Position numbers and translations under genes: made by a program. This document shows positions 33,787 to 43,719 of a stretch of DNA of 64,000 nt, one piece after another. The stretch is taken from NCBI RefSeq assembly GCF_002723615.1, contig NZ_KZ304951.1, positions 393,344-457,343 of the forward strand, read 5' to 3'. The DNA is from Limimaricola cinnabarinus (GTDB lineage: Bacteria; Pseudomonadota; Alphaproteobacteria; Rhodobacterales; Rhodobacteraceae). The notes beneath the pieces were generated by a model. It worked only from the letters and a program-made list of their open reading frames with translations. It did not search any database and had not been told where the DNA came from. The number at the start of each line of letters is the position of its first letter. The stretch's first letter is position 1.

Positions 33787-34545
33787 ATGGGCATTCTCGA
33801 AGTCAAGGGCGTCAACAAGCGCTTCGGCGGCCTGCAGGCGCTGGGCGACGTCAACCTCTCGGTCAAGGAGCAGACCGTCCACGCCATCATCGGCCCCAAC
33901 GGCGCGGGCAAGTCGACGCTGCTGAACTGCCTCGTCGGCAAGCTGATCCCGGATTCGGGCTCGGTCATGTTCGACGGGCAGTCAGTGCTGGGCCGCAAGC
34001 CGCATGAGATCAACCAGATGGGCATCTCCCGCGTGTTCCAGACGCCCGAGATCTTCGCCGATCTCTCGGTGCTGGAAAACGTGATGATCCCCTGCTTCGC
34101 GCGGCGCGACGGGGCGTTCCGCCTGCATGCCTACGAGACGGTGCGCCGGGAGGCGGGCATCCGCGAACAGGCCGAGGCGATGCTGGCGGATGTCAACATG
34201 CTCGAGAAGCGGCACATGACCGCCTCCAGCCTGTCGCGCGGCGACAAGCGCAGGCTGGAGATGGCGATGTGCCTCGTGCAGGAACCGAAGCTCCTGCTGC
34301 TCGACGAGCCGACGGCGGGCATGGCGCGGGCCGACACCAACAACACCATCGACCTCCTGAAGGAGATCAAGGCCAAGCGCGACATCACCATGTGCATCAT
34401 CGAGCACGACATGCACGTGGTCTTCTCCCTCGCCGAGCGGATCACGGTGCTGGCGCAGGGCACGCCGCTGGTCGAGGAGACGCCCGAGAACATCAAGGGC
34501 CACCCCAAGGTGCGCGAAGCCTATCTGGGCGAAGCGCAGGTCTGA
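33787..34545 (+). CDS. HAAT-type ABC ATPase (LivG-like)
   Basis: ATPase of 252 residues. Walker A is IIGPNGAGKSTLLN (about residue 37), the Q-loop ISRVFQTPEIF, the signature LSRGDKRRLEMAM, Walker B LLLLDEPTAGM and the switch His in IIEHDMHVV. The signature is SRGDK rather than LSGGQ, a variant that is common in LivG-type proteins (SHGEQ). Protein is charged and cytoplasmic and should pair with the LivF-like partner next to it. Confidence 0.94.
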   Translation: MGILEVKGVNKRFGGLQALGDVNLSVKEQTVHAIIGPNGAGKSTLLNCLVGKLIPDSGSVMFDGQSVLGRKPHEINQMGISRVFQTPEIFADLSVLENVMIPCFARRDGAFRLHAYETVRREAGIREQAEAMLADVNMLEKRHMTASSLSRGDKRRLEMAMCLVQEPKLLLLDEPTAGMARADTNNTIDLLKEIKAKRDITMCIIEHDMHVVFSLAERITVLAQGTPLVEETPENIKGHPKVREAYLGEAQV

Positions 34546-34561
34546 ACGCGGGAGCGAGAAC

Positions 34562-35317
34562 ATGGCAGAAACGGCGACATTCGACCGCGGGCAGAACAAC
34601 GCCGCGACCCATCCCAAGTTCCTCTCGGTCTGGGACATCCAGGCCTATTACGGCGAAAGCTACATCGTCCAGGGGGTCAGCTTCGACATCCACGAGGGCG
34701 AGATCCTGGCGCTTCTGGGCCGCAACGGCGCGGGCAAGACCTCGACCCTGCGCACCATCGCCCGGCTCGACGACCCGGCGCTCAGGCATGGCGAGATCTG
34801 GCTCGACCACAAGCCGCTGCACAAGATGAAGTCGCACGAGGCGGCGGCCAACGGCATCGCGCTGGTGCCCGAGGACCGGCGCATCATCCCCGGCCTCACG
34901 GTCGAGGAGAACCTGCAACTGGCGCAGATCGCGCCGCCCATCGGCTGGTCGCTGGAGCGGATCTACGGGCTGTTCCCGCGGCTCAAGGAGCGCCGCAAAC
35001 AGGAAGGCGTGACGCTCTCGGGCGGGGAGCAGCAGATGCTCGCCATCGCCCGGGCGCTGGCGCGCGACATCAAGGTGCTGCTTCTGGACGAACCCTATGA
35101 GGGTCTCGCCCCGGTGATCGTGCAGGAGATCGCCAAGACGCTGAACATCATCCGCGATCAGGGCATCACCACCATCATCGTCGAGCAGAACGCCGTCGCA
35201 GCGCTAAAGCTCGCCGACCGGGCGGTGATCCTTGACACCGGCTCGGTCGTCTATGACGGATCGGCACAGGAGGTGCTCGAGGACGAGGCGCTGCGACAGC
35301 GCTACCTCGCGATCTGA
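34562..35317 (+). CDS. HAAT-type ABC ATPase (LivF-like)
   Basis: Second ATPase of 251 residues. It has an N-terminal extension of about 20 residues ([20 protein letters not shown]) before the usual start [20 protein letters not shown]. Walker [17 protein letters not shown]-loop [21 protein letters not shown], signature [16 protein letters not shown], Walker [14 protein letters not shown] and switch His replaced by Gln in [11 protein letters not shown], as is usual for LivF. Forms the heterodimer with the LivG-like protein. Ends 17 bases before acetyl-CoA synthetase. Confidence 0.94.
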   Translation: MAETATFDRGQNNAATHPKFLSVWDIQAYYGESYIVQGVSFDIHEGEILALLGRNGAGKTSTLRTIARLDDPALRHGEIWLDHKPLHKMKSHEAAANGIALVPEDRRIIPGLTVEENLQLAQIAPPIGWSLERIYGLFPRLKERRKQEGVTLSGGEQQMLAIARALARDIKVLLLDEPYEGLAPVIVQEIAKTLNIIRDQGITTIIVEQNAVAALKLADRAVILDTGSVVYDGSAQEVLEDEALRQRYLAI

Positions 35318-35334
35318 GCATCGAGGGAGAGAGA

Positions 35335-37299
35335 ATGAAGGATCAGCTCATGACACCGCAGCTTCACGAGCCGAACGAAGAAACCCGCGCCCGCGCCCAT
35401 ATCGACCGGGCGGGATACGACCGGATGTATGCGCAGTCGATGCAGGACCCCGAGGGCTTCTGGGCCAGGGAGGGCAAGCGGCTCGACTGGATCAAACCCT
35501 ATTCCAAGGTGAAGGACACCGACTTCACCCTCGGGCAGGTCTCGATCAAATGGTTCGAGGACGGCACGCTCAACGTCGCGCAGAACTGCGTCGACCGGCA
35601 CCTCGCCACGCGCGGCACACAGACCGCGATCATCTGGGAGCCCGACGACCCCGAGGCCGAGGCGCAGCACATCACCTACCAGCAGCTGCATTCGCATGTC
35701 GGCAAGATGGCGAATGTGCTGAAGAAGATGGGCGTGGAGAAGGGCGACCGCGTCGTCATCTACATGCCGATGATCCCGCAGGCGGCCTATGCCATGCTCG
35801 CCTGCGCCCGGATCGGCGCGATCCATTCTGTGGTCTTCGCGGGCTTTTCGCCCGACGCGCTTTCGGCGCGGGTGACGGGCTGCGATGCCAAGGTGGTGAT
35901 CACCGCCGACGAGGCACCGCGCGGTGGCCGCAACACCCCGCTCAAGATCAATGCCGACAAGGCCTTCGAGAAATGCCCCGAGGGCACGCAGATGCTCGTG
36001 GTCAAGCGTTCGGGCGGCGCGGTGGAGATGGTCGAGGGCCGCGACCACTGGCTGCACGAGATGGAGGACGGCCTCTCCGACGATTGCCCGGCCGAGGAGA
36101 TGGGCGCCGAAGATCCGCTCTTCATCCTCTACACCTCGGGCTCCACCGGCCAGCCCAAGGGGGTCGTCCACACCACGGGCGGCTATCTCGCCTATGCCGC
36201 GATGACCCATCAATACAGCTTCGACTACCATGATGGCGACGTGTTCTGGTGCACGGCGGATGTCGGCTGGGTCACGGGGCACAGCTATATCGTCTATGGC
36301 CCGCTCGCCAACGGCGCGACCACGCTGATGTTCGAAGGCGTGCCGACATGGCCCGACGCCTCGCGCTTCTGGCAAATCTGCGAAAAGCACAAGGTGAACC
36401 AGTTCTACACCGCGCCCACCGCGATCCGGGCGCTGATGGGCAAGGGCGACCATTGGGCCGAAGGGGCGGACCTGTCGTCGCTCAAGGTGCTCGGCACGGT
36501 GGGCGAGCCGATCAACCCCGAGGCCTGGGAATGGTATGACCGCGTCATCGGCAAGGGCCGCGTGCCGATCGTCGACACCTGGTGGCAGACCGAAACCGGC
36601 GGCCACATGATCACCTCCCTGCCCGGCGCCATCGCCACCAAGCCGGGCTCGGCCACCTTGCCCGTCTTCGGGGTGAAGCCCGTCGTGCTCGATCCGCAAT
36701 CGGGCGCGGTGATCGAGGAGACCGAGGCCGAGGGCGTGCTCGCCATCGCCGACAGCTGGCCGGGGCAGATGCGCACGATCTGGGGCGATCACGACCGCTT
36801 CGAGCAGACCTATTTCTCGCAATACAAGGGCTACTACTTCTCGGGCGATGGCTGCCGCCGCGACGCCGACGGCTATTACTGGATCACCGGCCGCGTCGAC
36901 GACGTTATCAACGTCTCGGGCCACCGCATGGGCACCGCCGAGGTCGAGAGCGCGCTGGTCGCGCACAAGGCCGTCTCCGAGGCGGCGGTGGTCGGCTATC
37001 CGCACGAGATCAAGGGTCAGGGCATCTATGCCTATGTCACGCTGATGGAGGGGGTCAAGGCGACCGAGGAGCTGCGCAAGGCGCTGGAGGACTGGGTGCG
37101 CCAGGAGATCGGCCCGATCGCCAAGCCCGACTGCATCCAGTGGGCGCCGGGCCTGCCCAAGACCCGCTCGGGCAAGATCATGCGCCGCATCCTGCGCAAG
37201 ATCGCCGAGAACGACCATGGCAGCCTGGGCGACACCTCGACCCTGGCCGAGCCGCAGGTCGTCGAGGAGCTGATCGAGAACCGGATGAACCGCGGCTGA
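35335..37299 (+). CDS. acs: Acetyl-CoA synthetase
   Basis: Acetate:CoA ligase (AMP-forming), 654 residues, the usual Acs length. ATP-loop [22 protein letters not shown], acetate-pocket [22 protein letters not shown], adenine-binding [14 protein letters not shown], hinge [26 protein letters not shown] and the C-terminal catalytic Lys segment [17 protein letters not shown], which is the site of regulatory acetylation in Acs. The ATG at 35335 has GGGAGAGA upstream. Being the last gene after the ABC transporter, it would activate the imported acid. Specificity for acetate over propionate rests on family resemblance (Trp in DTWWQTE). Confidence 0.95.
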   Translation: MKDQLMTPQLHEPNEETRARAHIDRAGYDRMYAQSMQDPEGFWAREGKRLDWIKPYSKVKDTDFTLGQVSIKWFEDGTLNVAQNCVDRHLATRGTQTAIIWEPDDPEAEAQHITYQQLHSHVGKMANVLKKMGVEKGDRVVIYMPMIPQAAYAMLACARIGAIHSVVFAGFSPDALSARVTGCDAKVVITADEAPRGGRNTPLKINADKAFEKCPEGTQMLVVKRSGGAVEMVEGRDHWLHEMEDGLSDDCPAEEMGAEDPLFILYTSGSTGQPKGVVHTTGGYLAYAAMTHQYSFDYHDGDVFWCTADVGWVTGHSYIVYGPLANGATTLMFEGVPTWPDASRFWQICEKHKVNQFYTAPTAIRALMGKGDHWAEGADLSSLKVLGTVGEPINPEAWEWYDRVIGKGRVPIVDTWWQTETGGHMITSLPGAIATKPGSATLPVFGVKPVVLDPQSGAVIEETEAEGVLAIADSWPGQMRTIWGDHDRFEQTYFSQYKGYYFSGDGCRRDADGYYWITGRVDDVINVSGHRMGTAEVESALVAHKAVSEAAVVGYPHEIKGQGIYAYVTLMEGVKATEELRKALEDWVRQEIGPIAKPDCIQWAPGLPKTRSGKIMRRILRKIAENDHGSLGDTSTLAEPQVVEELIENRMNRG

Positions 37300-37344
37300 C
37301 ACAGCTGGCGCATGACCCGGGCGCCACAGGATCCGGGCACCACA

Positions 37345-37375
37345 GGGGGGCCGACCGGAAGGTCGGCCCCTCTTT
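37345..37375 (+). terminator. Rho-independent terminator after acs
   Basis: GGGGCCGACC (37347-37356) and GGTCGGCCCC (37361-37370) form a perfect 10-bp stem with a GGAA tetraloop, followed by TCTTT. Ends the ABC-acs operon. Confidence 0.85.
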
Positions 37376-37440
37376 ACCGGATCTTCGCATTTCCTCCCCA
37401 ATATCGTCCCCGGTGGGGTTACGTGATTCGGGAGTTTCGC

Positions 37441-37944
37441 ATGGATGTTTTGAAACCGGCCTCGCAATCGGCGGCGCAACCGGCGGGGTCGACGCTTGCG
37501 CTGGACCGCCCCGGCAGCGCCGCGCCCATCTCGGCCGCGGCACCGCGCCCCGACCTTCCGCCTGTCACGCGCATGGACGCCACCGTCGCCACCGCGCCGC
37601 GCCCGCCGGATCAGCTGGGGCTCGGGCTGGTGCAGGCGGCCCGACTGGCCGATCAGGCCCCGGCCTCGATGCCGGATCCCTTGCCCGAACACACGCTCAA
37701 ACCCTGGGGAATCGCCATATTGCCCGATAGCGACGCCATCGAGGCCCGGCGCGAGGCCAAGATCGAGGCCGAAACCAGGGCAGAGGCCGAAGCCGAAGCC
37801 GCGCGGCCGGACGAGACGCGCGGCCCCGCCCTTCCGGCGGAGGGCCCCGAGGACGCGCCGCCTCTCGCAGGGCCCGAAATGGCCTCCGGCGACGCCCCGC
37901 TGCCGGCGGACGAAGAGAGCGGCCCGCCGCCCGACCCCGGCTGA
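37441..37944 (+). CDS. Hypothetical Ala/Pro/Glu-rich protein
   Basis: Unrecognised protein of 167 residues. It has Ala/Pro/Ser-rich ends, a short ordered-looking centre (TLKPWGIAILPDSDAIEARREAKIEAE) and a Glu/Ala-rich stretch that could be one helix. No signal peptide or membrane helix; probably largely disordered. The ATG has GGGAG 6 bases before it and follows the acs terminator, so it is its own unit. It lies 114 bases before accB. Real coding status is supported by the ribosome site and codon bias like its neighbours; function unknown. Confidence 0.6.
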   Translation: MDVLKPASQSAAQPAGSTLALDRPGSAAPISAAAPRPDLPPVTRMDATVATAPRPPDQLGLGLVQAARLADQAPASMPDPLPEHTLKPWGIAILPDSDAIEARREAKIEAETRAEAEAEAARPDETRGPALPAEGPEDAPPLAGPEMASGDAPLPADEESGPPPDPG

Positions 37945-38058
37945 CGCGGCGCCCGCCGCCGCTTCGATGGGCGCGGGCTGCTTTCCTCGCCCCGCGAACC
38001 GGCGTATAAGCCCCCGGAACTGCAGCCCGGACGGGCGCGACATGAGGGGCCCAGAGCT

Positions 38059-38562
38059 ATGAGCGACAAGACCAGCCACGACAGCGATGTCAGCTTCATC
38101 CGCGCGCTCGCGGAACTGCTGCATGAAAACGACCTGACCGAGCTTCAGGTCAAGCGCGATTATGCCGAGAATGACAGCCTGAACGTCCGCGTCAGCCGCG
38201 CGCGCGAAGTGGTCCAGCAGGTCGCCATGTCGCAGCCCTCCGCGCCGGCGCCGATGGCCGCCGCCTCCGCGCCGGCCGCGGCACCCGCGCCCGCCCCGGC
38301 CGCCGCTGCCGAGGATCCGGCCAGCCATCCCGGCGCGGTGACCTCGCCCATGGTCGGCACCGCCTATCTTCAGGCCGAGCCCGGCTCGCCCGCCTTCGTC
38401 ACCCCCGGCGCGCAGGTGAAGGAGGGCGACACCGTCCTCATCATCGAGGCGATGAAGACCATGAACCAGATCCCCGCGCCCCGCACCGGCACGGTCAAGC
38501 GCATCCTCGTCGAGGATGGCAGCCCGGTCGAGTTCGGTGCGCCCCTGATGATCATCGAGTGA
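38059..38562 (+). CDS. accB: Biotin carboxyl carrier protein of acetyl-CoA carboxylase
   Basis: BCCP subunit, 167 residues, which carries carboxybiotin between AccC and AccAD in fatty acid synthesis. N-terminal helix [35 protein letters not shown], a flexible Pro/Ala linker at about 60-90, and the biotinyl domain with [21 protein letters not shown], ending with [11 protein letters not shown], where Lys133 is biotinylated. Six bases before accC, same transcript. Confidence 0.96.
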   Translation: MSDKTSHDSDVSFIRALAELLHENDLTELQVKRDYAENDSLNVRVSRAREVVQQVAMSQPSAPAPMAAASAPAAAPAPAPAAAAEDPASHPGAVTSPMVGTAYLQAEPGSPAFVTPGAQVKEGDTVLIIEAMKTMNQIPAPRTGTVKRILVEDGSPVEFGAPLMIIE

Positions 38563-38567
38563 GCCCC

Positions 38568-39917
38568 ATGTTCGACAAGATCCTCATCGCCAATCGCGGC
38601 GAGATCGCGCTTCGGGTCGTGCGGGCCGCGCGCGAGATGGGCATCAAGTCCGTCGCCGTTCATTCCACCGCCGATTCGGACGCCATGCATGTGCGCATGG
38701 CCGACGAGGCGATCTGCATCGGCCCGCCCCCCTCGGGGCAGTCCTACCTCTCCTTCCCGGCGATCCTCTCGGCCTGCGAGATCACCGGCGCGCAGGCGAT
38801 CCATCCGGGCTACGGCTTCCTGTCCGAGAACGCCGCCTTCGTGCAGGCGGTCGAGGATCACGGCCTGACCTTCATCGGCCCCACCGCCGAGCATATCCGC
38901 GTCATGGGCGACAAGATCACCGCCAAGGACACGATGAAGGCGCTCGGCGTGCCTTGCGTTCCGGGCTCCGACGGCGGCGTGCCCACGGTCGAGGCCGCAA
39001 GGAAGATCGCCTCCGAGATCGGCTACCCGGTCATCATCAAGGCCACCGCCGGCGGCGGCGGGCGCGGCATGAAGGTCGCCAAGACCGAGGCCGAGATCGA
39101 GCGCGCCTTCCAGACCGCGCGTTCGGAGTCGAAGGCCGCCTTCGGCAATGACGAGGTCTATATCGAGAAGTACCTCACCACGCCGCGCCACATCGAGATC
39201 CAGGTCTTCGGTGACGGCAAGGGCGGCGCGGTGCATCTGGGCGAGCGCGACTGTTCGCTGCAGCGGCGTCACCAGAAGGTGTTCGAGGAGGCGCCGGGCC
39301 CCTGCATCACGCAAGAGCTGCGCGACCGCATCGGCAAGGTCTGCGCCGACGCCGTGGCCAAGATCAACTATGCCGGCGCCGGCACGATCGAGTTCCTGTT
39401 CGAGAATGACGAGTTCTACTTCATCGAGATGAACACCCGCCTGCAGGTGGAGCATCCGGTGACCGAGGCGATCTTCGGCGTCGATCTGGTGCGCGAGCAG
39501 ATCCGCGTCGCCTCCGGCCTGCCGATGTCCTTCACCCAAGACGACCTGCAGATCCGCGGCCACGCGATCGAGGTGCGGATCAACGCCGAGAAGCTGCCGA
39601 ACTTCGCACCCTGCCCGGGCCGGATCACGCAGTATCACGCGCCCGGCGGCCTTGGCGTGCGGATGGACAGCGCGCTTTATGACGGCTACCGCATCCCGCC
39701 CTTCTACGACAGCCTGATCGCCAAGCTGATCGTGCATGGGGCCGACCGGGCCGAGGCGCTGGCGCGGCTCAACCGGGCGCTGGGCGAGCTGATCGTGGAC
39801 GGCATCGACACCACCGTGCCGCTGCATCACGCGCTTCTGGGCGAGCCCGACATCCTCTCGGGCGACTACAACATCCACTGGCTCGAGCGCTGGCTCGAAC
39901 AGACGCTGCAGGGTTGA
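38568..39917 (+). CDS. accC: Biotin carboxylase subunit of acetyl-CoA carboxylase
   Basis: ATP-grasp enzyme of 449 residues, the same length as E. coli AccC, that carboxylates biotin on AccB. Starts [26 protein letters not shown] loop [13 protein letters not shown], catalytic segment [30 protein letters not shown], metal-binding [28 protein letters not shown] (Glu/Asn/Arg) and C-domain [16 protein letters not shown] at 38559 overlapping the accB stop is a possible alternative start, but the ATG at 38568 gives the family N-terminus. Confidence 0.97.
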   Translation: MFDKILIANRGEIALRVVRAAREMGIKSVAVHSTADSDAMHVRMADEAICIGPPPSGQSYLSFPAILSACEITGAQAIHPGYGFLSENAAFVQAVEDHGLTFIGPTAEHIRVMGDKITAKDTMKALGVPCVPGSDGGVPTVEAARKIASEIGYPVIIKATAGGGGRGMKVAKTEAEIERAFQTARSESKAAFGNDEVYIEKYLTTPRHIEIQVFGDGKGGAVHLGERDCSLQRRHQKVFEEAPGPCITQELRDRIGKVCADAVAKINYAGAGTIEFLFENDEFYFIEMNTRLQVEHPVTEAIFGVDLVREQIRVASGLPMSFTQDDLQIRGHAIEVRINAEKLPNFAPCPGRITQYHAPGGLGVRMDSALYDGYRIPPFYDSLIAKLIVHGADRAEALARLNRALGELIVDGIDTTVPLHHALLGEPDILSGDYNIHWLERWLEQTLQG

Positions 39918-39931
39918 GGCGGGGGCCGCGC

Positions 39932-40585
39932 ATGTCTTCGCGGCCCGAGCCCCGGCTCACGCCCGAGCTTTTGCTGCACGGCTACGCGCAGGGCGTGTTT
40001 CCCATGGCCGAAGGCCGGGACGACCCGGAGATCTTCTGGGTCGACCCGCGCCAGCGCGGGGTGCTGCCGCTCGATGGTTTCCGCATCTCGCGCAGCCTCG
40101 CGCGGCGGATGCGGCGCGGCGGCTTCGAGATCGTGATCGACGGCGATTTCGAGGGCGTGGTGGCGGGCTGCGCTGACCGCGCCGAGACATGGATCAACGA
40201 CGAGATCTTCTCGCTCTATGCCGGGCTGCACCGGCTGGGCTTTGCCCATAGCGTCGAAATCCGCCACGAGGGCGAGCTGACCGGCGGCATCTACGGTGTC
40301 ACTCTAGGGGCGGCCTTCTTCGGCGAAAGCATGTTCTCGCGCCGCACGGACGCCTCGAAGCTTGCGATGGTCTGGCTGGTGGACCGGCTGAGGCTGGGCG
40401 GCTTCACCCTGTTCGACGCGCAATTCCTGACGCCGCATCTGGCGAGCCTCGGCTTCGTCGAGACCCCGCGCGCCCGCTACCGCGCGGCGCTGGCCGGGGC
40501 GCTGGAGGGGCGCGGCGATTTCCTCGCCCCCGGCCCCCCGGCGCCGGCTCAGGAGGTTCTGCAGCGCAACGGCCAGACGTCGTAG
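39932..40585 (+). CDS. aat: Leucyl/phenylalanyl-tRNA-protein transferase
   Basis: Adds Leu or Phe to proteins with N-terminal Arg/Lys, marking them for ClpAP degradation in the N-degron pathway. The 217-residue protein has LLHGYAQGVFPMAEGRDDPEIFWVDPRQRGVLPL, the start of the catalytic fold, then ETWINDEIFSLYAGLHRLGFAHSVEIRHEGELTGGIYGVTLGAAFFGESMFS, including the GESMFS motif and the core WINxxxxxxY pattern. The ATG at 39932 is 15 bases past accC; a TTG at 39914 is a weaker option. It lies near clpX-clpP, which is fitting but may be coincidental. Its last 37 bases overlap the convergent DUF2155 gene. Confidence 0.94.
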   Translation: MSSRPEPRLTPELLLHGYAQGVFPMAEGRDDPEIFWVDPRQRGVLPLDGFRISRSLARRMRRGGFEIVIDGDFEGVVAGCADRAETWINDEIFSLYAGLHRLGFAHSVEIRHEGELTGGIYGVTLGAAFFGESMFSRRTDASKLAMVWLVDRLRLGGFTLFDAQFLTPHLASLGFVETPRARYRAALAGALEGRGDFLAPGPPAPAQEVLQRNGQTS

Positions 40586-40905
40586 CGCGGGTGATCCATG
40601 GCGTTGAGGGCGGGGGCCGAGGCGATCATCCAGCCCTGGAACACCGGGTCCTCGATCTTCTGGTAGCGCACGATCAGCCGCTCGAAGGCGTCGCCCGCCG
40701 GGTTGTCGGCCGGGTAGCGGCATTCGTCGAGCTCGATCGACAGGTGGCCCACGGTCGCGCTTTCGCCCGCGGCGAGGTCGAGATCAGTGACGATGCCGGT
40801 GATCTTGTCGAGCACGCGCAGCACGCCGCCCGGCGCCACCGCCGCCTCCTGCGCGGCGAGCGGGCCCGCCGCAAGAGCGAGCGCCAGGGCACCCGCGCGG
40901 ATCAT
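40549..40905 (-). CDS. DUF2155 secreted protein
   Basis: A 118-residue exported protein. Signal peptide MIRAGALALALAAGPLAAQE with cleavage after AAQ or nearby. The mature part LRVLDKITGIVTDLDLAAGESATVGHLSIELDECRYPADNPAGDAFERLIV then PVFQGWMIASAPALNAMDHPRYDVWPLRC is the DUF2155 pattern, with two Cys (ECRYP, LRC) that may form a disulfide. Function is unknown; in many alphaproteobacteria it follows the NDUFA12 gene as here, overlapping it by four bases (stop at 40902, start at 40905). Confidence 0.9.
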   Translation of the reverse strand: MIRAGALALALAAGPLAAQEAAVAPGGVLRVLDKITGIVTDLDLAAGESATVGHLSIELDECRYPADNPAGDAFERLIVRYQKIEDPVFQGWMIASAPALNAMDHPRYDVWPLRCRTS

Positions 40906-41285
40906 TCGGGCTGCCACGCGTCGTAATCCTTCATGTCGGCCGGGGCGGCCCGGCGGATCGAGCCCTTGGGCGCATAGGCCATGGCCGTGCCGGTGTGGTT
41001 CGGCTCGTGCTCTTTTTCCCAAGGGCGGTGCACCAGCGGGCGCTCGCTCGGCGGCGCGTCCCAGATGCGGTGCAGCCAGCCATGCCATTCGGGGTCGATG
41101 CGGCTTGCCTCGACCTCGCCATTATAGATGACCCAGCGCTTGGAATCGTCGGCGGTGCGGTAGAAGATGTTGCCCTGCCGATCCTCGCCCACCTTCTGGC
41201 CCTTGCGCCAGGTGAAGAGCTGCGTGCCGACGGTCTGACCGTTCCACCAGGTGAAGATGCGCTTGAAAATGCTGCCGAGGCTCAT
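40902..41285 (-). CDS. NDUFA12 family NADH dehydrogenase accessory subunit
   Basis: Homologue of mitochondrial complex I subunit NDUFA12 (B17.2), 127 residues. FTWWNGQTVGTQLFTWRKGQKVGEDRQGNIFYRTADDSKRWVIYNGEVEASRIDPEWHGWLH matches the family strongly, including the EASRIDPEWHGWLH motif and the following RPLVHRPWEKEHEPNHTGT. Soluble, peripheral to the complex on the cytoplasmic face. The main nuo operon is not in the window. Overlaps the DUF2155 start by four bases, so one operon. Confidence 0.95.
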   Translation of the reverse strand: MSLGSIFKRIFTWWNGQTVGTQLFTWRKGQKVGEDRQGNIFYRTADDSKRWVIYNGEVEASRIDPEWHGWLHRIWDAPPSERPLVHRPWEKEHEPNHTGTAMAYAPKGSIRRAAPADMKDYDAWQPE

Positions 41286-41400
41286 GAAAGGTCTCCTGTC
41301 CTGCGCCCCGTCATGCCGCAAAGCGGGCGCAAGGTCCAGTGGGTGGGCGTGCTTGCGGCGGCCCTCCGCGCGGCCCCGACAGGCCGGCGGGGCCAATGCG

Positions 41401-41436
41401 AAAAGGGCGGACCGGCCACCGCCGATCCGCCCTTCT
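41401..41436 (-). terminator. Rho-independent terminator of clpX
   Basis: On the minus strand GGGCGGA (41432-41426) pairs with TCCGCCC (41411-41405) and the inner CGGC/GCCG arms extend the stem past one mismatch, with a four-base loop, followed by TTTT. It lies 25 bases after the clpX stop. Confidence 0.8.
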
Positions 41437-41460
41437 TTCGATACGGTGCCCCGCGCCGCC

Positions 41461-42726
41461 TCAGCTTGCGGAGGCGGCTTCCTTCTTGGCGCCGTCGGCA
41501 TGGATCATCAAGGGCTTGCCGTCGCCGACCGCCTCCTCGTTGACCACGACCTCGGTGACGCTTTCGAGGCTCGGCAGTTCGAACATGGTGTCGAGCAGGA
41601 TGCCCTCCATGATCGAACGCAGGCCGCGCGCGCCGGTCTTGCGCTCGATCGCCTTGCGCGAGATGGCCTTGAGCGCGTCATCGGTGAAGGTCAGCTTGGT
41701 GTCCTCGATGTCGAACAGGCGCTGATACTGCTTGACCAGCGCGTTCTTCGGCGCGGTCAGGATGGTGATCAGCGCCTCCTCGTCGAGATCGGTCAGCGTC
41801 GCGATCACCGGCAGGCGGCCGACGAATTCGGGGATCAGGCCGAATTTCAGCAGGTCCTCGGGCTCCAGATCGCCGAAGATCTCGCCGATGCCGCGATCGT
41901 CATCCGAGCGGACGTCGGCGCCGAAGCCCATGGCCGAGCCCTTGCCGCGCTGGGCGATGATCTTGTCGAGCCCGGCGAAGGCACCGCCGCAGATGAACAG
42001 GATGTTGGTGGTGTCGACCTGCAGGAATTCCTGTTGCGGATGTTTGCGCCCGCCCTGCGGCGGCACGGAGGCGACGGTGCCCTCCATGATCTTGAGGAGC
42101 GCCTGCTGCACCCCCTCGCCCGAGACGTCGCGGGTGATCGAGGGATTGTCGGACTTGCGGGTGATCTTGTCGACCTCGTCGATATAGACGATGCCGCGCT
42201 GCGCCCGCTCGACGTTGTATTCCGAGGCCTGCAGCAGCTTGAGGATGATGTTCTCGACATCCTCGCCGACATAGCCGGCTTCGGTCAGCGTCGTCGCATC
42301 CGCCATGGTGAAGGGCACGTCGAGGATGCGCGCGAGCGTCTGCGCCAGCAGCGTCTTGCCGCAGCCGGTGGGGCCGATCAGCATGATGTTGGATTTCGCC
42401 AGCTCCAGATCGCCGGCCTTGGCCGCGTGGTTGAGCCGCTTGTAGTGGTTGTGCACCGCGACGGAGAGCACGCGCTTGGCATGCATCTGGCCGATCACGT
42501 AATCGTCGAGCACGTCGCAGATCTCGCGCGGGGTCGGAACGCCCTCGGTCGATTTGAGGCCGGAGCCCTTGGTTTCCTCGCGGATGATGTCCATGCACAG
42601 CTCGACGCATTCGTCGCAGATGAACACGGTCGGTCCCGCGATGAGCTTGCGCACCTCGTGCTGGCTCTTGCCGCAGAAGCTGCAGTAGAGCGTGTTCTTG
42701 CTGTCGCCGCCGGACGTGCTTGCCAT
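41461..42726 (-). CDS. clpX: ATP-dependent Clp protease ATPase subunit ClpX
   Basis: Unfoldase of 421 residues that feeds substrates to ClpP. N-terminal zinc-binding domain with Cys15, Cys18, Cys37 and Cys40 ([10 protein letters not shown] and [11 protein letters not shown]). Walker [19 protein letters not shown], pore loop and the [10 protein letters not shown] motif, Walker [10 protein letters not shown], the [10 protein letters not shown] (IGF-like ClpP contact is in the loop near [10 protein letters not shown]), sensor [17 protein letters not shown]. The ATG at 42726 is the family start. Follows clpP by 147 bases with an inverted repeat between. Essential for CtrA degradation in Caulobacter relatives. 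Confidence 0.97.
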   Translation of the reverse strand: MASTSGGDSKNTLYCSFCGKSQHEVRKLIAGPTVFICDECVELCMDIIREETKGSGLKSTEGVPTPREICDVLDDYVIGQMHAKRVLSVAVHNHYKRLNHAAKAGDLELAKSNIMLIGPTGCGKTLLAQTLARILDVPFTMADATTLTEAGYVGEDVENIILKLLQASEYNVERAQRGIVYIDEVDKITRKSDNPSITRDVSGEGVQQALLKIMEGTVASVPPQGGRKHPQQEFLQVDTTNILFICGGAFAGLDKIIAQRGKGSAMGFGADVRSDDDRGIGEIFGDLEPEDLLKFGLIPEFVGRLPVIATLTDLDEEALITILTAPKNALVKQYQRLFDIEDTKLTFTDDALKAISRKAIERKTGARGLRSIMEGILLDTMFELPSLESVTEVVVNEEAVGDGKPLMIHADGAKKEAASAS

Positions 42727-42837
42727 ATCGAACCCCCGGGCCCATCGGCCCTGCTTTATCTCTCTCGGACTGCCCTTGCTCAGACGATAGGGCAGCCATT
42801 TCGTGGCCACAACGCCAAAATCCCGGCCCGGAAGCGT

Positions 42838-42864
42838 CGGTCACCCCGGTTTGAGGGGTGACCG
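42838..42864. repeat. Perfect inverted repeat between clpP and clpX
   Basis: CGGTCACCCC (42838-42847) pairs with GGGGTGACCG (42855-42864) with a 7-base loop. It starts 9 bases after the clpP stop, within the 147-base gap to clpX. It may cause partial termination, protect the clpP message, or bind a regulator. Confidence 0.7.
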
Positions 42865-42873
42865 TGCGTCGAT

Positions 42874-43515
42874 TCAACCGGCGGTGTTGGGCGTCTTCTC
42901 GTCGCCCTGCCCGCGGCTGGTCAGGATCTCGTCGATCAGGCCCCAGTCGCGCGCTTCCTCGGGCGACATGAAGTTGTCGCGCTCCAGCGCCGCCTCGACC
43001 TTTTCCAAGGGCTGGCCGGTGTGGCGCACATAGATCTCGTTGAGCCGGGTCTTGAGCTTCTGGGTCTCGGCGGCGTGGATCATGATGTCCGTCGCCTGGC
43101 CCTGATAGCCGCCGGAGGGCTGGTGCACCATGACGCGGCTGTTGGGCAGCGAAAAGCGCATGCCCTTCTCGCCCGCGGTCAGCAGCAGCGAGCCCATGGA
43201 GGCGGCCTGGCCGATCACCAGGGTCGAGACCTTGGGCCGGATGTACTGCATCGTGTCGTAGATCGACAGGCCGGAGGTGACGACACCGCCGGGGCTGTTG
43301 ATGTACATCGAGATTTCCTTCTTCGGATTCTCGGCTTCGAGGTGCAGCAGCTGGGCGACGATGAGCTGGCTCATGCCGTCATGCACCGGGCCGTTGACGA
43401 AGATCACGCGCTCTTTCAGCAGGCGCGAGAAGATGTCATAGGCGCGCTCGCCGCGGCTGGTCTGTTCGACCACCATCGGGACGAGGTTCATGTAGGTCTC
43501 AACGGGATCGTGCAT
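42874..43515 (-). CDS. clpP: ATP-dependent Clp protease proteolytic subunit ClpP
   Basis: Serine protease of 213 residues that forms the tetradecameric barrel served by ClpX and ClpA. Catalytic triad Ser106 in [12 protein letters not shown], His131 in [13 protein letters not shown] and Asp180 in [13 protein letters not shown]. The N-terminus [33 protein letters not shown] is standard and contains the short propeptide that is removed on maturation. The tail after EIL ([15 protein letters not shown]) is variable. Upstream of clpX on the same strand. Confidence 0.97.
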   Translation of the reverse strand: MHDPVETYMNLVPMVVEQTSRGERAYDIFSRLLKERVIFVNGPVHDGMSQLIVAQLLHLEAENPKKEISMYINSPGGVVTSGLSIYDTMQYIRPKVSTLVIGQAASMGSLLLTAGEKGMRFSLPNSRVMVHQPSGGYQGQATDIMIHAAETQKLKTRLNEIYVRHTGQPLEKVEAALERDNFMSPEEARDWGLIDEILTSRGQGDEKTPNTAG

Positions 43516-43600
43516 CTGCTCTGCCTTTTCGGGAACGCTTGCGTCTTATGCGGATCTTGTCCTGACAGAGTCTTAGTGGTCCGTCCGGGGGGTTTCAACA

Positions 43601-43621
43601 GCCGCCCCCGCCGGGGGCGGC
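43601..43621 (-). terminator. GC-rich hairpin, possible operon end
   Basis: GCCGCCCCC and GGGGGCGGC pair perfectly over 9 bases around GCC. It lies about 100 bases beyond the mini membrane protein and about 85 bases upstream of clpP. Likely ends the ecfG-kinase-phospholipase transcript. No U-run. Confidence 0.45.
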
Positions 43622-43719
43622 GCGGCGGCCCCGCCGCGTCCGGGCAGATCGGACGCGACGGCGCGCCTGCGGCGACCGTCCGGCAGCGAAACGGCCATGG
43701 CCTCTTCCTGTCCCGCCGC

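Noticed and set aside
40549-41285. Two small overlapping genes that look like a toxin-antitoxin pair
   Set aside because: The sequences match DUF2155 and NDUFA12, a common alphaproteobacterial pair, not toxins.
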